Below, piece by piece: positions 24,512-35,348 of a stretch of DNA of 64,000 bases. The notes under the pieces were generated by a model. It searched no databases, had not been told where the DNA came from, and saw only the letters and a list, made by a program, of their open reading frames with translations. The position numbers and the translations under genes were made by a program. Positions within the stretch are counted from its first letter, which is position 1; every line of letters begins with the position of its first letter. Origin of the DNA: Prosopocoilus inquinatus (lineage: Eukaryota; Arthropoda; Insecta; Coleoptera; Lucanidae); contig CM069875.1 of the NCBI GenBank assembly GCA_036172665.1, positions 18,879,806-18,943,805 on the forward strand, read 5' to 3'.

Positions 24512-24528
24512 CCCCACACCTGACACCA
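24512..24528 (-). promoter_or_regulatory. Primer-binding site
   Basis: Minus-strand TGGTGTCAGGTGTGGGG lies one base inside the 5' LTR. The complement ends in CCA and resembles the 3' end of tRNA-Leu (TGACACCA). The tRNA assignment is from memory of leucine tRNAs and should be checked. Confidence 0.75.
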
Positions 24529-24529
24529 C

Positions 24530-24856
24530 TGTTACATTTCTAGGGTTTAATTAATTTATTTAAACGAATAAAACACTCGATAAAAACTTAACCGTAATTT
24601 AATAAAGCTTAAAAACTAATTTATTTGTAATAATTTATTTTCACACCAAAAATCTAACTTCGCCGTTCGCTGTTAGAATTCGACTGACTGGTGAGTCAAC
24701 TCCGGGCGATTTTATATCTACTGCTGGCGTCTGGAAGTCTCTATGCTGGAAGATTCTAGTTTGCTCGATATAGGCCCCGAACGCGTGACGGCCGATGACA
24801 CATCGAAGCGGACCGACTTCTTGACGCCTTGCGCTAAGTCAGGTTGGCTCGCCACA
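24530..24856 (-). repeat. 5' LTR of the gypsy element
   Basis: 327-bp partner of 18303-18629. On the minus strand it holds, in order, the promoter, an AATAAA-rich R/U5 region and the AACA end next to the primer-binding site. Confidence 0.95.
24683..24716 (-). promoter_or_regulatory. LTR core promoter: TATA box and TCAGT initiator
   Basis: On the minus strand TATAAAA (24716-24710) lies 31 bp upstream of the A of TCAGT (24687-24683), the arthropod initiator consensus. The same pair occurs in the 3' LTR at 18456-18489. Spacing and sequence are both near ideal, so transcription probably starts at about 24685. Confidence 0.75.
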
Positions 24857-24860
24857 TTAT
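24857..24860. repeat. Target-site duplication TTAT, right
   Basis: Matches 18299-18302. Confidence 0.85.
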
Positions 24861-25249
24861 GTTTCCTAACTATTAAACATTATACCTATTCTTACAACCA
24901 AATCCTTCGACGCACCACTTTGGTCTTATTTCAAGAACGCATTCAGTTTATCCGACATCAACGCTCCAATTTCTCTTTCTTCTTCATGTAGAACATGCCA
25001 ATATTCTAACACCAACAGACTGAAACTAATAGACAGACCCAGCTGAGAACAAGCTACCCGCACCGAAAACGTAATCTCCATTCTCTTCGAAGGTCCACAT
25101 TTCACCATTACCTCATTGATGACATCATAACTAATGGGGAATTATTTCATATCAAACTTCCTTGCCACACTCTATTCGCCACGAAACTTCCAAAATTCTA
25201 AAAACAGCCAAACGCCCTAAATCGAATTACACTAAAACAGAATTTCAAG

Positions 25250-26110
25250 ACCTCAAAACTCAAAGGGTATGTCAGTGTAGTTTTGGAAAGCATAGATTAC
25301 TACCAGAAAATTAATAACTTATTAAACGACCCAGCCTACCCATACGACACAATCATACCTCCCATATAAAACGTACCCTAAAGACTTTATATAAAATGTT
25401 CCTCTATCCCTCCAGACACATAAAAATCTTGATCACTCGTGGCTTTAAAATTCCTAGACTTTACGGACTGCCTAATATCCACAAAACCGATACACCTTTA
25501 CGTCCCGCAAATAGCGCAATCAACTCACTAATCTGCAAAGTCTCCAAATATCTAGCACACGCCCTCAAACCATTTGCAGGTAAAAGTGAAACCTTTATCC
25601 TCAATTTCCAGCATTTCGTTCAAAAAATTCATGAGATATCCTTAGACACATACGATAAACATTCTAATGCTTCTATGTTACCTTTCGCCAAAGTCCCAAT
25701 TTCCGATACCATTACAAGTATCCAGCAAACTGTTCAGAGCCCATAAACAACCAGAAGACTGAATTCCCTTAATAGAATGTTGTTCAACCTCAACTTATTT
25801 CATGTTTTGAGATCAATATTACGAGCAGGTGTCAAATACAATCATGGGTTCCCCTCTCTCCTCAATAGTAGCGAACATCTTCAAGTAACAAACCATTATC
25901 TCTTTCCCCCTTAAAACCAAGTGTTGGTTCAGGTATGTTGATGATGTTCTTACAATTTGGTTATATGGCAAGGAATCCCAATCCCAGACAACTTTACTAT
26001 ACCTTAATTCCCAACTTTTTGACATTTGTTTCACTTTGGAGTACGAAAGTGACGATGACTTACTTTTCTGTTTCCTTTCCTTGCCTCCCGAACGGTAGAT
26101 TAATAAACTG
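25250..26110 (+). pseudogene. Decayed Penelope-like element reverse transcriptase
   Basis: The longest open piece (25396-25746) contains IPRLYGLPNIHKTDTPLRP, the signature early RT motif of Penelope-like elements, then KYLAHALKPFAGKSETF. Downstream in other frames are IMGSPLSSIVANIF (from about 25841) and WFRYVDDVLTIW, whose YVDD catalytic box is at about 25934-25945. The motifs are in correct order but separated by frameshifts and stops. Penelope-like elements encode an RT related to telomerase, often with a GIY-YIG nuclease. No nuclease is recognisable here. The sequence starts shortly after the gypsy LTR, and I could not tell whether the gypsy inserted into this element. Confidence 0.8.
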
Positions 26111-29100
26111 TGTATCGCAAATCGACTCTGAACGCATAGATTCTTTCTTTTCTTCATCTTTATGTGTCATTGATTTTTTTACTTTTCCGTCCTTTGTCCT
26201 GCAATTCTAAACTCAATCGTAAGCGTCATACGGTATCATCAAGCCATTTAAATATACAGGACGAAAATACGTTACGATGCTTACGATGAAACTTAGAATT
26301 GCAGCATTACTTTCATAGTTATAATAAACGCGTTTTTAAAAATTCCATCCTAAGTGCAGTTTTTACGAAAAGAATTTTGAGAAAACTCACTGGGGAAATT
26401 AATTATAAACAAACTTGTTAATAGATAAAACAGGCAACCCCTTCAAAAAAAGTCGGCACGATTGCTGACTTTCTTAATTTTGTAGTTATGGAGTAGATCA
26501 AATTAGCAAATTTCTAAAATATGATTCAATAGACGTCGCGATGACAAACAATCTAAAATACAGTATTTTTTCATCACAGAGAGGAATCGACCAGCTGTCC
26601 AAAGAATGTTCGGGAAATCCACAACAATTGAAAATGACTTCCAAACTACTTTTTTACATTTATATCAGTAAATATTTAAAGCAATTTATAGATATTTGCT
26701 AATAATATTTACCCATACTCAGGCTGAATACAACTATCAAAAAAAGAGATTCTATGAAAATTCAAATAATCAAAATCTATTCCATAAATTACATATAATT
26801 TTAAGGCCTCAGGTTTTAAATTAAAATTTCCTTAACGATTAGGTATACCGTTATGCACTTTCTGAATATAAATAAATAATTCGCAGTGAAATTAAACAAA
26901 ATACCAAACTTAATAAATGCCCAGGACACGTTATAATAACACGGGCGTAAGCTCATTTGATTAAATGCAGAACAACGTAATCGATAAAAACTGATTAGAT
27001 TTTTTATACGATCGACTGGATAAAAAAATAAACAGCTTAATCTTAATTAATATAAAACTCTATCTCGTTTAGAAGAACACATTAACTAAATTATTTCATC
27101 GCGGAAAACGTAAATTAATTGTGCATATCCGAAACGTGGAATTGACATTGACCAAATAATGACTGAAAATTATCGAAAAAGATGTGTGCATCTAATGTAT
27201 TTTTAATGCCTGAGTAATTTATTTAGAAACTCGAAGAGACGTAATTATGTGTTTATCCGTTAAATTAATCAAAGTAGCTATTAGCTAACCGTGTTGAAAT
27301 GTTTATGGGTGCTTAAATGTTTTTAAACACTTTTATTGGAAGTTTTAACTTTGTAAAATGCTACTCCGCTGACAGAAAGTAAAATTAACAAATAAAAAAA
27401 TGTTATATTGTAGGAAAACTTAAATTTACGCTCTGTGAAAAATACACATATTTTACGGGAAAGTTATAATCGTCTATTCGCGCCTTCAGAAATTACAAAT
27501 ATGACAATGATCATTGTGTAAGTGTCTGAAATATTAGATTCATTCCTACTAGGTTTCAACCGGTTGCTAACCGTCAGAAACATGCTAGATAAAAATTAGC
27601 ATTCTAGGAGAACAAAGATCGATAAATTGACTAATAGTTTAATGTTCCACCACCATAATTTTTACAAACCATTTTGCATACTATTTGAAAAGTTTTCGCA
27701 AATCTATCTGATAGACACAATATTTTTTAGTTATTGATTTATTATTAAAAGTTTACTAAGAAGAAGCTTTAATTTGGTCTCATGTAGCTACGTCCTTAAT
27801 TTTCTCCTAACGTTACCCAGTACATTTATTGTTATAGAATGAGTAATTGATGTTAATTACTACAGTGTTTGTAGTGTTCAAATTGTACAAGGTCCTACAA
27901 CATGTATGAAAAATGTTACCCTAAAATTCCAAAAAATAGCTATTTATTATACAAGCGTCTTATAAAAGCAAATAAGTCACGAACGGAATGTTTAGCCACG
28001 AGAGCTTGCTCGAGTGGGCTATATTTCTTGAGTGACTTACTTGTTGTTAAAGCACGAATGTTATACATAGTTTTATCCAACAATTGTTTATTATGAAGTC
28101 ATAATAATACCAATTTTGAATAACAGTTTAATTATAGGTACATAATTCCACTAGTGTTTTATAGACCTCTTAGTATCTTCAAAATGGGCATTGTTATGAC
28201 TTCATAATAAACAAGTGTTGGATAAAGAAATTAACTCCTGAAAAAAGGTAAATATTAGTTTAAAAGTACGCGTCTGTGTTCCTCTTAAATACTATTATAA
28301 ATAGATTTATCAAAGTAGAAAACTTAATTTTAATTTCTCTGGCAAGTCAATTTCAAAACTTGGCCGCATAAAGTAAATGACTTAAAAACGATTTGTAATT
28401 AAACATAGAATATTAAGTTCGCATCCCGAACCAAACGAGTCGAAAGCGAAAGAAACTAAAGAGCGTTTCACTTTATAAACCAACTTAATCTAATTATAAA
28501 TTTCGTTTTGGTACACAATCCATAAAGTCAGTCTTCATAAGTTGAATTCAAGAGGAGGGTAGCCGTAATTAATTGGCCCAAAAGAGCGGGCGTGGAAGAA
28601 AGACGCACTATCGCCTTCTCGCTCCCGTTAATTGGTTTTTGGAGGGAAGAGGGTGTCCGCAAGGGTAGCAGGTTAAATAATAAACCATCATATTTAAATT
28701 ATTACCGAGTATAATGTGAATAATACCTGTTTGTAGTAGCGAAATTAATTGACGGAGTTATTAATTCGTGCGAGAATTTTTTTATTAATAAGCGAACAGA
28801 ACGAGGTCTCGTTTCATATTCCGGACTATTTATTTTAATTTTGCGGCAACATTAATACAAATGCTCGTCGTGTACGCAAGCGACGGCTGAAATATATGTC
28901 CGATAAATTAAAGCCGGGCTTAAATTACAATTTTTTATTGCAGAACGTGAAAAATTGTACGTCCCGGTGAAATTAATTGAAACAGCAGCGCAACTTGTTT
29001 AAATAAGTCGCGCTAATTAGTACAGAAAAGTGTGTTTATTTAGTTTAGAAATTAATGCACTAATCAATTTATTTAAATTAAATAATTATTCAAAGGGAGC

Positions 29101-30447
29101 TAATTTCGTTTTAAATACCTGTGCATTAGAGTTGTGCTGTGCCTAGAGCCGGGTAATAACTAGTTACAAAGTAATTAAGCTAGTTATATTTTTCCAAAAG
29201 TATGTTTATTTCTAACCCTTTGAAATTTTTATCTCTGCAGTCCTGACAACACGAGATTCTATAAAACAAGCTGTAACTCCAGTACATAATTGGTAATCTT
29301 GGCTATTGTGTATGCAGGATTTAGAATGAAACAGACAAGACAATGATTAAAAATGGTTTAACTAATGAATGATTACAGATTGGGGGTCTGGTGAAAATGA
29401 AAATATTTAGACTGATTTAATGGAGGATCAATTAGTTGAAATGTTTTTAACTGTCTGACAAGTCTCACGCTTCGAGCTTGTTAGGAAGGCATATTCGGTT
29501 AGTTAGTCATATACTAGGCGTCTCATAACCTACGGAGGAGATTAAAAGGGTAGCTAGGGGATATAATTAAAGATCTTCTCTTAATAAATTTTCGGGAAAA
29601 AAGCAATAACTAAAAAGTTACAAGAGTTTAAAGTTATATTAATTAACAAGGAAAAGTTACTCCCTGTAGTAATATTTTACGTTTTAAATTCAAATTTGAG
29701 GCATTTATGAGTTAATTGAACACTGCTTTACAATAAACAACTATTTTAAAAAATGTAGTCACGTTAAAATAACGACTATTTCATTATTTCTTTTAATGTC
29801 CAAAAACTGGTTTTCATCTCATTGTGCACCGCCTACTAATTAAAAACAAAACTAGAAAACAGATTAACATGGACATTTTATGAATGGTGGTTTTGATAAA
29901 TTTAGAGTTTATTTAATAATAAAGGTGCATTTTGTGAAATAATTTCGATTAATTAAGAAGCTACAGGTATAAATTAAAGAAGAAATTAAGAAAGATAAAC
30001 TGCTGTTACTTTCTTATTATTTAATTTTGGTCAAAAACGAATTAAGAAAAATGCTTGATTTTGATGTCCTACAGCTTCCCTTTCAATCTTCTCCATATGT
30101 TGTGAGACACCCAGTATATTGCCCTTTGCGGCTGCGACGGACGTACAAGGTGGTTTTCTCCTCCAGCATTCGTGGGGAAACGCAGAAAATCCAATTTGAA
30201 GGAATATAACTTTAAAGGAAAACAATTCCACATCAGAAAATAGTGAAGAAGGTAACAAAATTAAGAATTCAAATGCGCTGAAGGTTTTCATTCAGTGCAT
30301 TAAGTAGGCAGAAAAGAATAATGCCCATATTTAAGAGTTAATAACACTCAATTGCCTTTTCAAGAAACCATGCAATAACTATATTCCTACATTTTTCGTT
30401 GATTATATGTACGTTTACATACATCAGTATTTATCCGCATTAAAATA
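26111..30447. other. No gene seen; AT-rich
   Basis: No supportable coding region. Around 28400-29000 the sequence is less repetitive, with some GC-richer patches (for example 28555-28670). It could be unique intergenic DNA, but nothing identifies a function. One small MITE is listed separately. Confidence 0.5.
28073..28228. repeat. 155-bp palindromic MITE
   Basis: Left ATCCAACAATTGTTTATTA and TGAAGTCATAA match, inverted, right TTATGACTTCATAATAAAC and AAGTGTTGGAT. Arms are about 35-40 bp with no coding capacity. The left arm overlaps the end of a spurious 64-codon frame. Confidence 0.75.
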
Positions 30448-31394
30448 TATACCGGGTGAAAAGTTTCAAAACTGTGTTTCTATTTATTTACTGCGCGCCT
30501 TTTCAGGATACATATACAAAAATGGTAATGGTATCAAAGAAAATAGAAAATTTTGGCCAATGTTACTGTGTTAAAATTATTCCTAAATATTAACACTTGC
30601 CCATTATAAATTAAATTTTAAAATTTCAAATGAAAAATTTAGTCTCCCCTGCCAGATTTTAAATTTAATTTTTGGTACAGGCTCCGCAAAATGGTCGCTT
30701 GCCATGTCTGATGAAAGGGACAGTTTAGACTTGCTAATTCGAAATTCGAGCAATCTTGGTTATTTAGCGAGCTGGTACCAAAAAATATTGGTACGTAAAA
30801 TGGTTTTAGGGGACTCATCTCATTAATTACGATTCGTCCACTAAAAACTTATTTTGCGTTCTTGATATATAAACTATTATTATTTTCCGAAAATATTAAC
30901 ATAATAGGACGAAGTTTCACACAATAATATTAACTTTTAAAACATTTTGTTGCAAATGTGTTTTGATTGCGGTGAAACCCTTAAGCAGCCTCTGTACAAC
31001 TGTTGCAGCCCTATTTGGGACCTTTTCAGCAGAAACGTAGCTCGAGATTTCCACTGTAAACCAAAAACGACTTGCAATAGAGGCTGCTCGAGGGTTTCGC
31101 TGCAATCAAAAACAATTTGCAACGATTTTTTTTTAACTTTCATTATGCTTTTACAGCAAGTATGGCCGCCCTGCACTTATTATGTAGCAAAACCTGGCTT
31201 GAATTTGTTTATCCTTATGCAATGTTAGGTTATAATGCGATCGTATGATGTTGCCGTTTTATCTGTTCGATAATATTAGCCTTAATTTTCAGTTTCAATT
31301 AATAGTATTACAATTTTTGTATCTTTAAATGGCGCGCAGTAATGTACGGAAACGTAGTTTGCTATGTTCGAGTTTGAAACTTTTCACCCAGTAT
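30448..31394. mobile_element. Inverted-repeat element, family B, second copy
   Basis: Left TATACCGGGTGAAAAGTTTC and right GAAACTTTTCACCCAGTAT are inverted. The arms share the AATGGTAATGGTAT and GCTATGTTCGAGTTTGAAAC text of the 10714-11714 copy. A foreign repeat (about 30945-31260) sits inside, so this copy is larger in the middle and less regular. Confidence 0.75.
30945..31260. repeat. Copy of the dispersed C-repeat
   Basis: The sequence includes TTTTCAGCAGAAACGTAGCTC, GAGGCTGCTCGAGGGTTTCGC and ATTATGCTTTTACAGCAAG. It matches the repeat at 45684-45877 and the insertion in the Polinton polymerase at 50169-50865. It is arranged partly as an inverted pair around 31070-31110. The short open frames across it reflect the repeat, not a gene. 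Confidence 0.7.
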
Positions 31395-31399
31395 GTGTC

Positions 31400-31757
31400 C
31401 GGCCTAGCGAGAGTGTACTGTAGTTACCTTAGCTACTTTTAAGTTACCAAATAGATTATTTTTGATGCGTGGACTGTTAATTTCTGGACATATCTCATTA
31501 TAAATGTTATGTAATACATATTATACTTTATTTTTGTACTTATTTTTTAATTATAATTTACACAGCACTAGTATTTCATTGAACCTGCCTCTTTATTACT
31601 TTTTCACATTTATTTTTTTTGCCGTAAAAGTAGCTTTTAAAAGTAACTTGTAATAAAGCTACAAATTATTTTCAGTTGAGGAGCTTACCTGTTTTTTCGT
31701 TTAAGTTGCTGTTACTTGTAACTAGTTACTTTTGGCTACTAGCTTGGCCAGCTCTGG
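31400..31757. repeat. Possible hAT-type MITE
   Basis: The right part contains AACTAGTTACTTTTGGCTAC and ends near CCAGCTCTG, resembling hAT termini. The left part has GTAGTTACCTTAGCTACTTT in the opposite sense. A related CTAGAGCCGGGTAATAACTA occurs at about 29146. Ends and target duplication are not certain. Confidence 0.35.
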
Positions 31758-32649
31758 CTACGCCAAGTACTACTGACATATAAACAACTATCGGATCTTC
31801 AACAAAAAAGTATCTCGAACTAACCTTGAAAATGAAATATACAGAGTTACAACTAATTAAAGTGCCACCATGGGAATCTTGTAAAATATAAGAGATATAA
31901 ATACGATTAAATTACAAAAAAGTTGCACTATTTTGGAACCTATCAAAATATTTAAAGAAATCTTTTCTACCTCTACTCGTTTCTGAAATATCTCAAAAAA
32001 ATTGAAAATTCTAATTATCGAAAATTTCGAATGTCTTCCTTATTTATTAAAGTAGAATCGTGAAACTTGATATTTTTATGTTAAATTCCATGAGCAATCT
32101 AATAGAGTCCGAAGAAATAGGTTAGGATCGACAGTTTCGCATATACGACTTTCAACCGTCTTTTTTCTTATCGACCCTATCATACCACGTGATACAAAAC
32201 TAAAATCTGAATACGATCGTATGACACACTTATGCTTATATTTTAAAACAATATATCAGGATACTACAAAAGGTTATGTCTAATAGGCGAATACGTGTAA
32301 ACCTTCAGAACCAAAATAATTATTAAATTATATTCAGTTATGGTACTTATTTACATATTTACATAAAAATATTACTTTTAAGAAAAAAATCAAAAAGCAA
32401 AATCAAAAGCATAAATGTTTATATGATCGTATTCAAAAATTGCTATGAATATCTAAGGTGGCGTCCATAAGAAAAGAAACAGTTAACTGTGGTATCTACG
32501 AAAATTTCAAACCTAACCTGTTTCTTCGAACTGCATTACATTGTCCATCGAATTTAATATAAAAACACCGAATTTTATGATGCTTAAGAAATAAATAAAG
32601 ATATTCGAGATTTTCGAAAATAAGAATTTTCAGTTTTTTTTTATAACTC

Positions 32650-33000
32650 TTATAGTTCTCTTAACAAATTGTCATTTAAATTTTGAGGATCTAGGCAGAC
32701 TCTAAGAGATTTGTCAGGTTTTTCTACCAAAACCACGGGGTTTACAAATTCGGTTGGTTCGTCTATTGACTTTATAATTTGTTCTTGCTCCATTTTTTGA
32801 AGCTCGAGCCGGTAAGCTTCATGAAGTTTAAACGGTACTTTTCGGCATGGATGCACGACACCTTTGTAATCGGGCTTTAATTTAAAATCATACCTGTAAT
32901 CAATTTCACCTATTCCTGTGAAAACTTGAGAATTTTTCTTTAATAAACTGTTTAGGTCTCTGTTTTCCAAGTGCACAATACTTTCGTTTAGATTTCTTTC
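32650..33000 (-). pseudogene. Truncated gypsy reverse-transcriptase N-terminus
   Basis: The frame reads FKLHEAYRLELQKMEQEQI, then EFVNPVVLVEKPDKSLRVCL and DPQNLN, the start of a Ty3/gypsy RT of the K02A2.6-like type. It stops just before the catalytic core, where the element is cut off at about 32645-32650. The protease that should lie between Gag and RT is missing: the Gag and RT frames overlap directly. This is an internally deleted, dead copy. Confidence 0.8.
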
Positions 33001-33611
33001 TTCTTGACTTGTTTCTTGTTTCTCTGGATGACGTCCACTTTTCCGCCTTCTCCGAGCGTCTGGAGCTGCTGTCCTGCCAGTTCTGTCGTTCTGCACAAAT
33101 ATATGCATCTATCTAAGTCGAGGTTTTCCACACGTAATAATCGATCTTTCAGTTGATTATTTTGAATACCAGCAATGATTCGATCACGGATAAGACTATC
33201 CTTCAAGTCCTCAACTGCACAATCTAGACTTAGTTTCTTCAGTTCAGTCAAAAAATCTTCAAATGTTTCACCCACTCTTTGGTTTCTCTTAAAAAACACA
33301 TGCCGTGATACACTTTCGTTTTTTCTTGGAACACAATAATTTGTAAACGCGTGTACAACAGTTTGAAAATCTTTTTGGTCCTCTTCACCGAGACCGAAAG
33401 TTTCAAAGTTGTCTTGCGCTTCTTCACCTAGTGCGTGCAAAAGAATTGCAACTTTCACGGAATCAGCTTTGTTGTCGCTTTCAGTTGCCGATAAGTAAAT
33501 CTTGAATTTTTTTAACCATTTTGTCCAGTTTTCGGACACATTTCCATCAAAGGATAACGGTTCCGGGGGCTTCAAATTTAGTGAATGCACGTATTGCATC
33601 TGGTCGGCCAT
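32988..33611 (-). pseudogene. Gypsy Gag fragment, open reading frame retained
   Basis: 207 codons starting at an ATG 85 bp inside the primer-binding site. Landmarks are LSFDGNVSENWTKWLKKFKI, VAILLHALGEEAQDNFE and FKRNQRVGETFEDFLTELKK, the usual capsid-like Gag region of K02A2.6-type gypsy elements. The frame ends after QVKKKEI, before any CCHC nucleocapsid knuckle, because the deletion that fuses it to RT removed it. Gag assembles the intracellular particle. Whether this truncated frame is expressed is unknown. Confidence 0.8.
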
Positions 33612-33694
33612 TTTCTGGACACGTTGCTTTTTACTTTCACTTTCACTGCTGCTTCAGATAATGTAATTTTATGCCTTCTTAGTTATGCAATTTA

Positions 33695-33710
33695 CCTCTT
33701 GACTGCGCCA
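33695..33710 (-). promoter_or_regulatory. Primer-binding site of the truncated gypsy
   Basis: Minus-strand TGGCGCAGTCAAGAGG follows directly on the LTR end. It has the common TGGCGCAGTC form. Confidence 0.8.
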
Positions 33711-33881
33711 TGTGATGGAATAAAGGCCTGGATCGTGTTTTTAGTATTTTATTGTTCCATATTCATTGTACAAGCTTCATACAACATTCTCTAACGTGCG
33801 TTTCTACGTGTACTGCGTGCACGAACTTCCGACCGCTGCTCCCCTGTAGGTGGAAGCACAAAGCATGTAATGGCGGGAACA
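33711..33881 (-). repeat. 5' LTR of the truncated gypsy
   Basis: 171 bp. On the minus strand it starts TGTTCCCGCCATTAC, has an AATAAAA signal and ends TTCCATCACA next to the primer-binding site (TG...CA). No partner LTR is present, consistent with loss of the 3' half. Confidence 0.8.
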
Positions 33882-33950
33882 TTTGAACTTATGATACATA
33901 TGACAAACGAGATCCCCATAGTGGCCCTTTAATTAGTTGTAACCCTGTAT

Positions 33951-35348
33951 ATCGTCAAATAAATAAGCCATGTTTATATGTAAAATCTGAATCTGAATAA
34001 ATGACAAATGATATAATGAAATTAAACTTAATCTTCTACATCTCATATCATTTTTTTATTTATTTACAAAATAATGTCATAATCTAAAAAATCTTTCCAG
34101 AGAAGTAAGTCACGTTCATGGCTAATAAGTTGTCTAAATCATTAACTAAAGATATCGTCGCTCGGATGTTAAAACCATGTATATCAAAAAATACAAGTCC
34201 ACAGAAATTAAAAAGAAGCAATGAAAAGACATTTTTTGTCATCGAATACTTTCAGCGAAAACTTGATTCCCGTCATTAGTTTAGTAGAGGAAAAAAAACG
34301 TTAACGTTGATCGAGACGAAAGTTAATCCTACTAATTTTTACTTCCTTCTAGCTGCCAGCTGTCACTGTTTCGCGTCATTATTAAATGTCAGTTTGTGCT
34401 GTTCGTCATAGCATTAGCATGAAGTCTGGTTCAGAAAGTGATTTAGACCTTCCCAATACGTACAGAAATAGTAAAACGGGTCCTAGAAAAAGTATAGTAT
34501 TTAACTCGTCGAAATCATTTTCTTAAGCACGCGAACAATACCAAACTGGGCTTCGCCTCGTCTAGTAACTTGTTCTTTCGCTCAAGAAATGGCACTTTCG
34601 TCACTCGTTGAACTATATACTGTTATAGAGCCCAAAAAAGGCTGTCGGCACGTCTGCGAGACTACTCACGCGTAAGCTACAAACGAATAACACACAAAAG
34701 GAACGTACGATAGCGCTGGTCGCTCGCAAAAACTAGATGGGGGGCGCATAAATAAAAAAAGAGAAAGCTCCAAGAATATGACAGTATAAATTAACAAATA
34801 TCAGTCAAAGTAAAATTCAAAAATTGAATACGAGTTGACTGTTAATTTGAATAGGAGTTACCTTGACAAATTAAAAATGTTTTTAAAATTACGAACTTTC
34901 TGCTGTTGTCATTATTATCTCAAAATTATCTTATATTGAGATACGAGGTTCTGACATCTCAGCGACGATATCGGATAACTTCTTTGAAATGGATTTTGTT
35001 ATTTTGTAGGGAAATTTAAGGTTTTTTTGGTATCGCTGTAAAGAGAAAGCAGATCTCAGAATGAATTAAAAAATTACTAGATTTTTACAATTTGGCTTTG
35101 TTTCACAGCTGTAAAATCAATTATATTCACTATTAATTATCAGGTTTATTATTTTAAATCAATGGATGCCGTAAAGAAATGAAATGAAACATAAAAATTT
35201 TAATTAACCTGCACGAATTGATTTAAGGAAAATACTTTTTCCTTTTCTTGAAAAAAAACCAATATCAAAAACCGAATATTTAAAATACTTTAAATATTTT
35301 GAATAAAAAATAAACTGCGGAGAAGGAAATTGTATCATTTATTATATG
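33951..35348. other. No feature seen
   Basis: AT-rich, with no recognised gene or repeat. Confidence 0.5.

Larger units (their letters stand above)
18303..24856 (-). mobile_element. Complete Ty3/gypsy LTR retrotransposon with a macro-domain polyprotein
   Basis: The element is 6554 bp. It has two 327-bp LTRs with TG...CA ends (minus-strand TGTGGCGAG...AATGTAACA) and a TTAT duplication. It also has a primer-binding site next to the 5' LTR, a polypurine tract next to the 3' LTR and one unbroken gag-pol reading frame. The LTRs differ at only one position by eye (about 18410 T against 24637 C). All signs point to a recent, potentially autonomous insertion. The domain set of its protein is unusual (see the CDS). 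Confidence 0.95.
31839..33950. mobile_element. Inverted-repeat element, family A, interrupted by a gypsy fragment
   Basis: Left end TACAGAGTTACAACTAATTA and right end TAATTAGTTGTAACCCTGTA are inverted copies. The left arm is long (31839 to about 32640), and its inner part (about 32450-32640) is already an inverted copy of the sequence around 32000-32150. Most of the expected right arm is replaced by a truncated gypsy copy (32645-33881). The same family is uninterrupted at 40905-41929. Confidence 0.75.

Noticed and set aside
29146..31757. Possible hAT element bounded by related ends at 29146 and 31757
   Set aside because: End similarity is weak and the interior contains other complete elements; kept only as a low-confidence MITE at the right end.
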